A stretch of 64,000 bases of DNA, from the NCBI GenBank assembly GCA_016710765.1, contig JADJUJ010000001.1, positions 1-64,000 on the forward strand, read 5' to 3'. This DNA comes from Lewinellaceae bacterium. GTDB taxonomy: Bacteria > Bacteroidota > Bacteroidia > Chitinophagales > Saprospiraceae. Below, one piece after another: positions 7,682 through 18,500 of this stretch. Position 1 is the first letter of the stretch. Each line of letters opens with the position of its first letter. The notes beneath the pieces are model-generated. The model saw only the letters and a list, made by a program, of their open reading frames with translations, had not been told where the DNA came from and did no database searches. The position numbers and the translations under genes were made by a program.

Positions 7682-9676
7682 ATGTCGCTGACCGAATCCA
7701 TCCACATCCCTTACAACAAAAAAGGGTTCAAAAAAGAAACCCTGCTCCACTTATATGAGCAATTGCTGCGCCCGCGGCTGATTGAGGAAAAAATGCTCAA
7801 TTTGCTGCGCCAGGGCCGCATCAGTAAATGGTTCAGCGGCATTGGCCAGGAAGCCATTGCAGTAGGTGCTGCCACCGCGCTGCTGCCTGATGAGTTTATT
7901 TTTACCATGCACCGCAACCTGGGTGTTTTCACGGCACGTGACATGCCGCTCGATCGGCTTTTTTGCCAATGGCAGGGGAAAAAACTGGGTTACACCAAGG
8001 CGCGCGACCGGTCTTTTCACTTTGGCACCATGGAGCACCATATCGTGGGCATGATCTCGCACCTTGGGCCACAGTTATCGCTGGCGGCCGGTGTGGCCAT
8101 GGCCCACAAATTGAAAAAAGAAGGTCGGGTTTCCCTGGCCTTTACCGGCGAAGGCGCCACCAGCCAGGGCGAATTTCATGAAGCCCTGAACGTTGCCGCC
8201 GTGTGGAAACTGCCCGTCATTTTTGTCATAGAAAACAACGGCTATGGGCTCAGCACCACTGCCAACGAACAATACGCCTGCGAAAGCCTGGCTGAACGCG
8301 GCCGTGGCTACGGCATGCGGTATGCCACCATCGATGGCAATAACATTTTGGAAGTATACAATACGATCCGGAAAATTGCCGCGGAAATGCGCGAAAAACC
8401 GGAACCTTTTCTGCTGGAGTGTAAAACCTTCCGCATGCGCGGGCACGAGGAAGCAAGCGGCACAAAGTATGTGCCCCAGGAACTCATGGACGCATGGGCG
8501 CAGAAAGATCCCCTGCTGAATTTCGAAAAATGGTTGACGGCAGAAGGCATACTGAACGAGGAAACTCAAAAGGCCATGCGTGAAGGCTATAAAAAAGCCA
8601 TTCAAAAGGCAGTTGATGTTATGTTCAATGAACCGGAACCCGTTCCGGATACCACCGAAGAACTTGCCGATGTGTACGCGCCTGCCCCGGCGGCGATAGC
8701 GCCCACAGGCAGCTCCCGGGAAATGCGCTTCATTGACGCCATTTCAGAGGGTATGCGACTGGCCATGCAACGACATCCCAATTTGATACTGATGGGACAG
8801 GACATTGCCGATTATGGCGGCGTTTTCAAGATAACACAGGGCTTCATGGAGGAATTCGGAAAAGACCGGGTGCGCAATACACCACTTTGTGAAAGCGCCA
8901 TTGTTGGCATCAGCCTTGGGTTGAGCCTTCATGGATACAAGTCGATGATGGAAATGCAGTTTGCCGACTTCGCTACCTGCGGCTTCAACCAAATTACCAA
9001 CAACCTGGCCAAATTGCATTGGCGCTGGGGACAAAATGCCGACGTTGTAATCCGCATGCCAACTGGCGGCGGTACCGGCGCGGGCCCCTTTCACTCACAA
9101 AGCAACGAGGCCTGGTTTACCCATGTCCCCGGCTTGAAAGTGGTTTACCCCAGCACACCGGAAGATGCCAAAGGGCTGTTACTGGCCAGCTTTGACGACC
9201 CAAACCCGGTGATGTTTTTTGAACACAAAGGGCTCTACCGTTCCGAAAACGGTCCGGTACCGGAAGGGTTTTATACCGTGGAAATAGGGAAAGCCCGACA
9301 GGTACGGCAGGGCTCCGAGTTGAGTATCATTACCTACGGACTGGGTGTTCGCTGGGCCATCAAGGTGGCCGAGGAGATGAACATCGATGCTGACATTTTG
9401 GACCTGCGTTCGCTGGTGCCGCTTGATTATGATGCCATCACGGCCTCTGTCCAACGCACGAATCGGGTGTTGATCCTGCATGAAGACACACTGTTCGGCG
9501 GCATTGGTGGCGAAATTTCAGCCTGGATCACAGAAAATCTCTTCGAGCACCTCGACGCGCCTGTATTGCGCGCTGCAAGCCTCGATACGCCGGTGCCCTT
9601 TGCCATTCCACTGGAGCAGAATTTTTTCCCGGTAGAGCGCATGAAAGCACAACTGAAAAAATTACTGGCTTACTGA
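7682..9676 (+). CDS. 2-oxoacid dehydrogenase E1, fused alpha and beta subunits
   Basis: The 664-residue enzyme decarboxylates branched-chain or related 2-oxoacids with thiamine diphosphate and passes the acyl group to a lipoyl E2. Residues 1 to about 320 are the alpha part, with the ThDP motif beginning GEGATSQGEF at 156 and closing at IENNG near 185. From about 345 the beta part begins (MRFIDAISEGM), with the pyrimidine-binding and transketolase C-terminal domains. Alpha and beta are separate genes in many bacteria, while fused forms are common in Bacteroidota. A CACCTTTG box at 7615-7622 is one base from the consensus -7 element. The 3' end overlaps the convergent lipoprotein gene by 7 bp. 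No E2 or E3 gene is nearby. Confidence 0.92.
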   Translation: MSLTESIHIPYNKKGFKKETLLHLYEQLLRPRLIEEKMLNLLRQGRISKWFSGIGQEAIAVGAATALLPDEFIFTMHRNLGVFTARDMPLDRLFCQWQGKKLGYTKARDRSFHFGTMEHHIVGMISHLGPQLSLAAGVAMAHKLKKEGRVSLAFTGEGATSQGEFHEALNVAAVWKLPVIFVIENNGYGLSTTANEQYACESLAERGRGYGMRYATIDGNNILEVYNTIRKIAAEMREKPEPFLLECKTFRMRGHEEASGTKYVPQELMDAWAQKDPLLNFEKWLTAEGILNEETQKAMREGYKKAIQKAVDVMFNEPEPVPDTTEELADVYAPAPAAIAPTGSSREMRFIDAISEGMRLAMQRHPNLILMGQDIADYGGVFKITQGFMEEFGKDRVRNTPLCESAIVGISLGLSLHGYKSMMEMQFADFATCGFNQITNNLAKLHWRWGQNADVVIRMPTGGGTGAGPFHSQSNEAWFTHVPGLKVVYPSTPEDAKGLLLASFDDPNPVMFFEHKGLYRSENGPVPEGFYTVEIGKARQVRQGSELSIITYGLGVRWAIKVAEEMNIDADILDLRSLVPLDYDAITASVQRTNRVLILHEDTLFGGIGGEISAWITENLFEHLDAPVLRAASLDTPVPFAIPLEQNFFPVERMKAQLKKLLAY

Positions 9677-10140
9677 CCCAGCACTGTGATGACAGCATCA
9701 ACCTGCGTCATGTAGGGTTGTAACCAGGACGGCAGCGATGGAACACGGTCGATGTTCCAGCTGCGGAGCTGTCCGTTTTTTTGGAGAAATATGCGGTAGC
9801 CACCCCAGTCGCCACAATCCGGGCATCCATAGGTTTCATCAGAACTGTCGAGCAAGCCTTGCGGGAAACTGTCCAACAACGGTTGCGCCAATGCGATCTT
9901 ATCGGCGGGCAATACCGTGCCTGGATTACCCAGTTCATACATTTCACAAGTATTGTATTGCCGCTGATACAATTGCCCCTCTTGTATCCGGTACAGCCTC
10001 GCGCAGTTTCCGCTGCAATAACAGGCATAGGAGCCAAACCCAAACCAGTCGATGTTGGGGTCAAGGCTGAGATCGGGTGTTTTTCCGCAGGAGAGTTTTA
10101 GCAGCAAAAACAGGGTCAGCAATAAGGAACGGTTGATCAT
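9670..10140 (-). CDS. Hypothetical lipoprotein, cysteine-rich
   Basis: The 156-residue product starts with a short signal sequence ending in a lipobox-like KLSC at about residue 18, so it is probably anchored in the outer or inner membrane. The mature part contains several cysteines in pairs (YACYCSGNC, YGCPDCGDWGG), suggesting disulfides in the periplasm. I do not recognise a family. Its start lies about 90 bp downstream of the GH113-like gene on the same strand, so the two may be co-transcribed. Its end overlaps the E1 gene tail-to-tail by 7 bp. Confidence 0.7.
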   Translation of the reverse strand: MINRSLLLTLFLLLKLSCGKTPDLSLDPNIDWFGFGSYACYCSGNCARLYRIQEGQLYQRQYNTCEMYELGNPGTVLPADKIALAQPLLDSFPQGLLDSSDETYGCPDCGDWGGYRIFLQKNGQLRSWNIDRVPSLPSWLQPYMTQVDAVITVLGQ

Positions 10141-10233
10141 AGCATCATTTCATTAAACAGGAACAAAGGTGCCTGCCATTTATAGGACAGGTGCGCCTGG
10201 CGATAGGTTGGGCCAGCCTGCCAAACATTCATC

Positions 10234-11316
10234 TTACCGGCCTCCATACCATTTTTGCAATTCCTGTTCTCCAAGTTTGCCCTGGGGCGTATAATCGCGT
10301 TCAGGGTAACCCTCATGCCCTTCCATGTTGGGGAACCATTTCCACAAAAAACCACCGGCCCACCATTCTGCTTGCTGGAAGGTAGCAAACAAAGCCTGGT
10401 AACAGTTGGCTTGTGCCTGCTCATTGATGTTGCGCCCCTTGACCCCCTGTTCCAACTCCCAGTTTCGCCAACCTGAGCCATCGACACTCAGGTAACCATA
10501 CTCGGTAAAAAGTATTGGTTTTCCTGCTTTTTTGCTGAATTGGGCCAGGCGTTCCTTGATTGGCCTCCAGGCGGCGATCAATTTATCCACTGGCGGGGTA
10601 TCACCTTCAATAAGCGGAAAATAGCCACTCAGGCCAATATAATCGAGTTTTGACCAAAAAGGCACCTGTTCCCAGTCGTCCCAGTTGGCAGAATAAACCA
10701 GTTTGCCGGAATATACAGCCCTAACACTGTCAATGAGCCCCGACCAAAATTGCGGCCGTTCACGGATGGGTGTTCGAAACTCCGTTCCGATGCAAAATAA
10801 ATCGATGTGCTCTTCTTCAGCCAACTTAGCCATGCCCAGAATATACGATTGGTAACCCTGCTCCCAGGATTTCCAGTCATCGCTTGAAGAAAACGTCAGG
10901 CTGCCGGTCCAGTGCCGGGGTATCCAGATTTGAGGTTTGAGCATCACCTTTACCTTCGCTTCATGTGCCAGGCGAACGGTCGCACGAACCCCTTCCGGGC
11001 GCTCGCCCCACCATTGCATGCCATGAACATCATAGCGCACCACCGGCTGTTCTGGTGGCGTGAAAGCATAGGGAATCACTGCGACCCAGTTGGCGCCCAA
11101 TTGTTGAATGGGTGGCATAGGGTTCTCAGAAAAACTGTCGGGAGGCGCTACCAGTGTCAGCCCTTTTATTTTAAAATCAGGAATGGGTATTGCGGCAGCA
11201 GCAGATTGTTTCTTTGCAACCTGGTTACAATCCGACAACAGGCTCATCAAAGCGAGAACAGACAGGAGAAATTTCAAGGGACAGCTGGTTAGGAATCTGC
11301 GAAAATACGCAAGCAA
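10234..11316 (-). CDS. GH113-like glycoside hydrolase, lipoprotein
   Basis: The 360-residue protein has an N-terminal hydrophobic segment with a cysteine at residue 30 (LLSDC), consistent with a lipoprotein. It then shows a TIM-barrel pattern typical of GH113-type enzymes, with NWVAVIPYAF near 76, the strand KVMLKPQIW at 123-131, and WKWFPN near the end. The likely acid/base and nucleophile are Glu179 (CIGTEF) and Glu272 (LFTEYGY), each at a strand end as in clan GH-A. Characterised GH113 members cleave beta-mannan; substrate here is inferred only. No polysaccharide utilisation genes adjoin. The first Met is used, but a start nearer the hydrophobic core is possible. Confidence 0.75.
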   Translation of the reverse strand: MLAYFRRFLTSCPLKFLLSVLALMSLLSDCNQVAKKQSAAAAIPIPDFKIKGLTLVAPPDSFSENPMPPIQQLGANWVAVIPYAFTPPEQPVVRYDVHGMQWWGERPEGVRATVRLAHEAKVKVMLKPQIWIPRHWTGSLTFSSSDDWKSWEQGYQSYILGMAKLAEEEHIDLFCIGTEFRTPIRERPQFWSGLIDSVRAVYSGKLVYSANWDDWEQVPFWSKLDYIGLSGYFPLIEGDTPPVDKLIAAWRPIKERLAQFSKKAGKPILFTEYGYLSVDGSGWRNWELEQGVKGRNINEQAQANCYQALFATFQQAEWWAGGFLWKWFPNMEGHEGYPERDYTPQGKLGEQELQKWYGGR

Positions 11317-11352
11317 ATGGTCTACAATAATAATACACCTTTTGCAAAAATC

Positions 11353-11757
11353 CTATTCTCCGGCTGAGACGTTGGCCGCAATTGCTGCTGCAAGTGCTTG
11401 CATTTCTTCGGCGCCCATATCCAGTGGCGTTTTACCAAAGCCCAAATCCGACATCTGGTTCATGGGCATCAGGTGGATGTGCGCATGCGGAACCTCTAAG
11501 CCAATAACGGCTACGCCAATGCGCTTGCAAGGCACCGTAGCCTGCAGTGCTCTGGCCACGATTTTGGCAAAAAGCATCAATCCAGCGTATTCCTCATCTT
11601 CAATGTCAAAGATATAGTCGGTTTCCCGCTTGGGAATACACAGCGTATGCCCTTTCACTTGTGGTCGGACATCCAGGAAAGCGAGATAGTTCTCGGTTTC
11701 CGCGATTTTATAGCAAGGAATTTCGCCACTTACAATTCTGGAAAATATACTGGCCAT
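11353..11757 (-). CDS. HIT-family nucleotide hydrolase
   Basis: The 134-residue protein carries the histidine triad HAHIHL with His91, His93 and His95 and the N-terminal HIT pattern IFSRIVSGEIPCYK. Members hydrolyse nucleoside phosphoramidates or dinucleoside polyphosphates in the cytoplasm via a nucleotidyl-histidine intermediate. The length is normal for a Hint-type protein. It starts 9 bp after the greA stop on the same strand, so the two are almost certainly one operon. The third residue after the triad is Met rather than the more usual hydrophobic-His ending, a minor variation. Confidence 0.93.
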   Translation of the reverse strand: MASIFSRIVSGEIPCYKIAETENYLAFLDVRPQVKGHTLCIPKRETDYIFDIEDEEYAGLMLFAKIVARALQATVPCKRIGVAVIGLEVPHAHIHLMPMNQMSDLGFGKTPLDMGAEEMQALAAAIAANVSAGE

Positions 11758-11766
11758 AGCAATGTT

Positions 11767-12243
11767 TTATCCTACAGTGATCTCCAAAATTTCAAACACC
11801 ATTTCACCACCTGGTGTGATGATTTCTGCTTTTTCGCCTACGACTTTCCCCAGCAGGCCTTTTCCAATAGGAGAGGTCACTGAAATTTTGTTTTGCTTGG
11901 AGTCTGCTTCGGTCTCAGAAACGAGTTTGTAGGTAACCGATTTCCCGGTTTTAGCATTTTTTATGGTAACGTTGGACAAAATAGCGACTTTGGAGTTATC
12001 CAGCAAGCTTTCGTCGATGACCCGGGCGTTGGACAAAACTGTTTCAATTTCGCTGATTTTCATCTCCAGCATACCCTGTGCGTCTTTTGCCGCATCATAC
12101 TCTGCATTTTCTGAAAGGTCGCCCTGTGCTCTTGCTTCTGCAATGGCAAAGGCTGCTTCCTGGCGTCCGGTGGTTTTCAACTCCTCAAGTTCTGAACGGA
12201 GTCTATCATATCCTTGCTGCGTCAAATACGTGTAATTGGACAT
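11767..12243 (-). CDS. greA: Transcription elongation factor GreA
   Basis: At 158 residues the product has the normal GreA size and order. It has an N-terminal antiparallel coiled coil with the acidic tip segment GDLSENAEYDAAKDAQ at about residues 41-56, and a C-terminal FKBP-like domain ending EILEITVG. GreA enters the RNA polymerase secondary channel and stimulates cleavage of backtracked RNA. It is the first gene of a greA-HIT operon on the minus strand. Upstream are a TAATTTTG box (12405-12412) and two strong hairpins (12298-12326, 12350-12386) between that box and the start codon, which could give a regulated leader. Confidence 0.96.
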   Translation of the reverse strand: MSNYTYLTQQGYDRLRSELEELKTTGRQEAAFAIAEARAQGDLSENAEYDAAKDAQGMLEMKISEIETVLSNARVIDESLLDNSKVAILSNVTIKNAKTGKSVTYKLVSETEADSKQNKISVTSPIGKGLLGKVVGEKAEIITPGGEMVFEILEITVG

Positions 12244-12297
12244 ATCAATAATTTTAATGGTTATTCCTGGTAAGGTGGATTCGCCTATAAGCGATGA

Positions 12298-12326
12298 AAA
12301 GGTTTACCATTTACTGGTAAACCTTT
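12298..12326 (-). terminator. Hairpin with T run upstream of greA (intrinsic terminator or attenuator)
   Basis: Arms 12298-12309 and 12315-12326 pair perfectly over 12 bp around a 5-nt loop and are followed on the minus strand by TTTT. It lies between the giant surface gene and greA. It may end readthrough from upstream or act as a leader hairpin of greA. Confidence 0.6.
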
Positions 12327-12349
12327 AGCAGCAGGCAGTAAAAGTAAAA

Positions 12350-12386
12350 CAGAAACGTTCCTACCTACTGGGTAGAAACGTTTCTG
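12350..12386 (-). terminator. Second hairpin with T run upstream of greA
   Basis: Arms 12350-12365 and 12371-12386 pair over 16 bp with one G-U type mismatch around a 5-nt loop, followed on the minus strand by TTTTACTTTTA. Together with the neighbouring hairpin it forms a tandem pair about 24 nt apart. Confidence 0.6.
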
Positions 12387-12404
12387 CTGTTGTAAAGTGG
12401 GCTA

Positions 12405-12412
12405 CAAAATTA
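12405..12412 (-). promoter_or_regulatory. Candidate -7 promoter element for greA
   Basis: On the minus strand the box reads TAATTTTG, an exact match to the Bacteroidota -7 consensus TAnnTTTG. No good -33 TTTG is present at the usual distance. Its position, upstream of both hairpins and downstream of the terminator of the giant gene, suits a greA promoter with a leader of about 155 nt. Confidence 0.4.
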
Positions 12413-12476
12413 CGGACTTTTTTGATTTGCCGTAAAGAAAATCCAAAATTGTTACAGATTATTCCAAAAGAGCACC

Positions 12477-12518
12477 AAAAAAACACCGGTGGAGCCTGAT
12501 TTGTTCCGGCTCCACCGG
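12477..12518 (-). terminator. Intrinsic terminator of the giant HYR gene
   Basis: An 11-bp perfect GC-rich stem (12486-12496 with 12508-12518) is followed on the minus strand by seven T (12483-12477). It begins 9 bp after the stop codon of the large T9SS gene, the classical place for a Rho-independent terminator. Confidence 0.85.
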
Positions 12519-12526
12519 ATAAATTC

Positions 12527-15500
12527 TTATCGTGCCTGAATCATCTTACGGGTTGCGCTGTCGCTGTCGGTCGCCAGTTTGTAGTACAGTACACCAGTGG
12601 TGTTCAGCACTTTCCGGTCGATCGAGATCGCATTGTAACCTTTGGCAAAGTCGCCCTGCTGCGTGTAAAGCATGCGGCCCGTTTCGTCAAAGATTGTCAG
12701 TGTAGCCTGGGCTGCTTCCGGTAAGTGGAAACCAATCACCGTGCGGTTCAGCCATGGGTTCGGAGCGTTCTGGTACAACTCGAAGCCCACACCACTGATT
12801 GTCGTGTTTTCTCCGTTGTTGAAGCGAAGCGCTACATCCAAATTGGCCTTATTGGCCTCATTAACATATGCCTCTGCACGGGTGATCCGGCTGGATACAC
12901 CCAGCATGCTGCTCAGCGTACCACTGCTCGTCGCACGGAAGGTCACGGCGAAGGTGCCGATCGCATTGCCATCAAACGAAGTCGTGATCGCATCGGCGAA
13001 CACACCAAAGTTATCTGGCGTCATGCCGGTACCCGGAGCGATGTCCACTACTTCCACGCCCTTCAGGTTCAGTGTAAACTGGTAACCCAGTACTTGCTCG
13101 GCGGCTGTAAAGTTCACTGTGAACTCCTCGCCTGAGGCTACGCTGCGGTCTTTCACGTCAAACAGCAGTGCGCCGTTCGTACGATCGTCGGCACTCATCA
13201 GGTTGTTTGCTATGGCTGAGCCATTCACGTCACCAATTTTAACCGATACGAAGTCTTCCGTAAACTGGTTCGCCTGTACTGCCGCTACCGTCAGGAACTC
13301 GGGGAACTGCGATGCAAACGGGTTGGTTGGGTCGCCAAAGGCAAAGCCTTTGTCCACAAAACGCCAGCTCGTGTTGTTCGGAAGTTCCGGATAGATACCC
13401 AGGATGAGCTTCCGCAGTTCAACGATGTCGAAGGTTGTAATCGAGTTCGACTTGTTTGCATCTGCTGCGATCATCTTGTACGGCGTGTTCAGTGGCTCCA
13501 GACCCAGGATATGCTTGCTGATCAACACAAGGTCGTAGGTTGTTACACCATTGAGCGGGTTGTCGTCTTTCAGCGGCGTTACCGTGTAGTCCGATCCGAT
13601 TGGCAGCGCGTTGGAGAACATGTAGGTTCCGTCGTTGCCGGTCACGTCGAACAGATCAACCGCCGGGAAGGCTGGGTTCGAACCGTTCAATTGTACGCTT
13701 GCATCTTCGATTCCATCCAGTGACTCGTTGGCCAGTATACCCGCTACCGATACATTGGTGCCGGGGTACAGTTGCCTGCGTTGTCCTGTACTATTACATA
13801 GGTCTCACAGAAGTCAGCATTTCCTGCTGCATCCATGGCCCACAGTTGTACGGCTTGTGGTCCAAGTTCGGAGCAATCAAAGATCACATTGGTGATCGGG
13901 TTGCCCTGTCCGTCTACTGGGAAGGTTCCGTTCGACTGGCTGGTTTTTACGATGCCGTATACCAACTGGTTGGCTGGCGTGCAGTTGTCTTCACCGTACT
14001 GCAGGAAGTCGGAACCCCAGAGTTGGATCATACCCGTTGGCATGATGTTCACGCTCAGGCCGTTCAAACAAACCACTGTTGGCTTCTTACAATCCTTCAC
14101 TACGAAGGTGTATTCGCAGATGGCTTCGTTGCCACAACCGTCTTCAGCAATCCACTTGATTTTGTGGGTGCCATAGGGCAACTGTGGTACTACACCTTGC
14201 AGTACGTTGTCGTTCAGGTTGGCAGGTTGTGCCAGGTTATCCCAGCGTACACATGCCGTGCGGGATGCGCCGTTGGTCGTCCAGTCGATGTTGAAACGAT
14301 ACTTCTGGTTAGCAGGTACCGGACGGTTGTCGAACGGTGTACCTCCCAGGTAAGGAATCGTATTTGGTGCTGGTGGGTTTGTGCTGGAAATTTGTGTCTC
14401 CATCGTTCCATCACCGTCCATATCCAGGAACAGCAGGTAACGAACAGTTACGTTCGCGCCACCGCAGCTGTCGGTTACAGTCATGCACAGTTCGGCAGGA
14501 GCCTCACAGAGATCGTGTGAACTGATGTTATTGTCCCAGTAAGCGGCATCGTTCCAGAAGTCTCCGTCATTAGCCGTCAGGTCACATACTTCTACATTGG
14601 CCGGGCAGTTGTCAAACACCGGATCTTCCGTATCGATGATCTTGATGATCTGTTTGTAGCGGTAGCCGTTGGCATTTGCCAGCCAGAATGTTGAGTAATT
14701 CGTTGCCGTCGGGTCCGTCGGGTTGATTTTTACCACCGTCGGGTTCCATGGGCTCAGCGTACCCGGTGCGGATACGATCGGGCCTGGCAGGTTCGACGGG
14801 TGGTTGGTCGTTGCGTTCGGATTTGGGTTCGGTACATCGATCAGTGGCAGGTTCGTATTGTAGGTACACCAGTTGATGATGTCACAGGTACGCTCGATCT
14901 TGAAGCAAGCATCTGGTACTACCGTGAATACCTCATCCTGATGCGATACAGCCAACAACTCGCAGTCTTCGCCGAAGAACGTTGGTTCGCCGTAATTGCC
15001 TGAGCCGTTGCATTCCGAAACGATCACGTCGTTGGGAAATTTCACATAGTAGTCCTGCTCGTAGTTCACTACGATGCGCTGGGTACACTGGCTGGAGTTA
15101 CCACCGCAGTCAAATGCGCGGAACGTCCGAACAATGGTTCCTTTGTTGCAAAGCGTATCAAACTGGCTGTAATTCACCGTGTGGGTCAAACCAATCTGGC
15201 CCTGGTATACTTTGGTGCTATCCAGGCAGCAGTTGTCCAGCGGTGCTGCGTTGCCGTAAGCCCAGAGGCTTGGATCAAAGTTTTCACAAGATACCGTTAC
15301 GTTGGCCGGAGCCGTGCAGGCCGGTTTGATCTTGTCTTCCACAAACACCTGTACCATACAGTCGTTGGTATTTCCGGCGCAGTCAAAAGCGCGGAGCACC
15401 ACAGTTATGGTATCGTTGATATCGGAGCAGCAGAAGAATACACTTGGACCAAAGAGATCGTCATCGCAGTCGCTGTCGAGCATACGACGAACTTCGAAGT

Positions 15501-18500
15501 GATCCAGACAGCAATTGTCGTAGGTTCCATCATCGAAGGTTTCAGCAAACACCTCGGAAACACCACTGACACCCAAGGAAACTTTTGTGAATTCATCACA
15601 AGAAGTTGCCGGAGGCAGGTTGTCTACTACGTTCAGTTTGATGGTTTTAGACGTTTTATTGCCACACTCGTCGGTAACAATGTAGGTCACATTGTGCAAG
15701 CCAAGGCCAAGTCCAGGAGCAGGCAGCAGCCCGCCATTAGAAATTGGACCAAGTTCGGTTGTTATTTTAACCTCAGTGATACCGTTGCAGACACCATCAA
15801 AGATGGCTACTGGCAGCGGACCAGCGGAAATGCACTCGCCGTTGGAAATACCGTTGGTATTGATAACATACCAGTTGTTAAATGCGTCATACGTAAAGTT
15901 CGAGAAGTCGAGCGTTGGCGCCTGATCAAGCACTTTGATGTACTGGATGTGCTCAAGGCTGCTTGGGCCACCTGTTCCAGCGGTGCACCAGTCGTTTACT
16001 TTCCAGGTACGGATAATCTTGTAACTGCCTGGGCAAATGTTCGCAAGTTCATCCGTGTAGCTGACGGAAAGTCCGCAAGCACCCGTTCCTGTAGTCGTCA
16101 GGTTAACACCAGCAATGCTAGGCCAACCGGTAACCGGGGGCAGAAGGGTAGATGGTACGTTGGTACAAGGATACTCCACATCGATTGGGAATACTACCTG
16201 CTGAACCGTACCACGGAGCATGTTGATGGTCTGTACACAACTGTCTTTGTTGCCCCACTGGTCCGTGGCCACCCAAAGGCGGGTCACGCGGGTGAAAATT
16301 GCATTGTCTTCAGCGCAGGTAAACTGCTCGTATTGATCTTCATGCGTCACCGTAAAGGCTGAGCAATCGGTCACTGTTGGCTGACCGGTGAGGGTCAGGT
16401 TATCTTCGTCCTGGGTACAAAGGATATCTACATCTGCAGGACAATCCATAATAGGTGGAAGTTTGTCCTCGATGTGCATCGTCGTCCAGCAAGAGTTGCC
16501 AGTCTCAGGATCCAATACAGTTACGACATAGGTATAACCGATGTTGGCGGAGGTAAAGGTATTGCCAATCGTTTGGCCCAGGTTGTTCTTTATCGTTACG
16601 ATGTAATCGTCGTAGCAATGGTAGTCATCGCCTTCCAGCGCAGCGTCGGCGTCAATCACAAAGATACAGGTTGTATCCAGCGATACATTCGTCAGGTCGT
16701 TGCAGGTCAGCGTGCCCGAACTCGGTACGTGCTCGATGATGTGTACACCGAAGGTGCAGGTAGCACTGTTGCCCGCTGCGTCGTATACTGTGATTGTCAC
16801 CACGTGATCGCCGATTTCGAACCATGAACCACTCGGTGGCGTCATTACCGTATCCACTACTGCACAGTTGTCGGTAGCACTTACAGGGCCGTAACTTACG
16901 TACGCTCCGCACAAGCCGCCAGCCAACGGTACAAAGATATCGGCAGGACAAACCACTACAGGATCTTCTACGTCTTCTACCGTTATGTCAAATCCGCACA
17001 TTTCTACATTGCCGGCCGCATCGGTAAGGGTATAAGTTACCGTTGTGGTACCTACGCAGAAGTATTCCGTCACTTCGTAGCCACCATGGCCCAGCAGTAA
17101 GCCTCCTGTTGGGGTGCAGGCCGCATCGGTTGTCGTGTAGGCTACTGATATCGTGCCTTCAAAGCAGTTGTCTACAAAGTAAGGATGGATCCAGGTAAAC
17201 TCGGCGCCACAGAAGCTCGGGTCATTCGGGATCGTTTGGTCGGCCATGTCGAAAGTATCCAGGCAGGTAATGGTCAGCGACCAGCTGGTCACCGTGACAT
17301 TTGCGCCCATGTTCGGAACAACGTCCAAAATCCAGTCACCACCCGATTTCTGGGTATACAATTCGTCAATGCTGTCCAATGGAATTTCTGTGATGTGAAT
17401 GGCAGTGCCGTAGGGGCTCACCAGAGTAATCGTCGAGTTGGATGGTGTAGCCGTACCCGTCATGTTGAACACGATCTCGCCAATGATGCAATTGTTGTTT
17501 GCCGGAACCGTAATTACCGACTGGTTGCAGGCATCCGGAGAAATGTTGTTGATCGCATTTCCTGTCAGCGTGAAAGTATCGTCTAGTTTGCCACAGAATG
17601 GATCCTCAGCATCAACGATAGTAATTTTAAATACGCAAGATATCTCGTTAGGAAGGATCGATTGAAGCGCTGTCAGCGTTCCATTGTCCACCATTACCTC
17701 CAGATCTGGGTTAATTTCCCCGATGGTCAGCGGAGAACAATTTTCTTCTACTCCCCAATCGGCGGCGGCGTCCGTATCTGCTTCGCAGGTACGGAATACA
17801 TTGCCTCCAGCCAAAGTGCCCGTAAAGTTATTGCAAGCGGCAAAGCCGTTCGTTGCTACTTCGTCGAACACGGTGCCCATATAAGATATGGTATAACAGG
17901 CAGGCATATTTTCAGCACCATCAAATGCAAAATCAAACACCATCACATCCCCTACATTCAGGATCGTCGGTGACAGTGCTGGAAGCATCGTCAAGGGGCC
18001 AATAGTCTCATCGGCAGCAGCATTGGCTGCTACGCGCTTAATCTCAAGACAAGTAATATCTATATCGGCTGGGCCGAGATTAGAAATTTCTATCTGGTCT
18101 ACTGCACCACCCTGTGAAACTTCAGTGATGAGCATCAATGGCTGGTTCTGTACCGTGTACTGTACCCAGGCGTCGCCTACATCGAAGAATTCTCCGCTGG
18201 CATCGCCCACACCGCAATCCAGGCGCATGGTCAAAGCCTCATCGGCAAAAATGGTGTAGGTAATACCGTAGTTATTGAGGCAAGGGCCATCCACGGTAGG
18301 TGCAATGCTATCGACATAAGCACCGCAAAGCCACAGGTCATTGTCTTGAACAATATCATTAGGGCAAGTAAGCAGCGGAACCTGCCAGTAGTCGTTCACC
18401 ACCACTTTTACCTGGCAGGTGTCTTTGTTGCCCGAAAGGTCAACGGCCTCCCAGTACATGACCGTGGTACCCACAGGGAAGCGGTCGCCAGTAGTCAAAC

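Noticed and set aside
13600..16362. Long plus-strand open frames inside the HYR giant gene
   Set aside because: They lie opposite a protein with clear HYR, dockerin and sorting motifs; their products show no family features.
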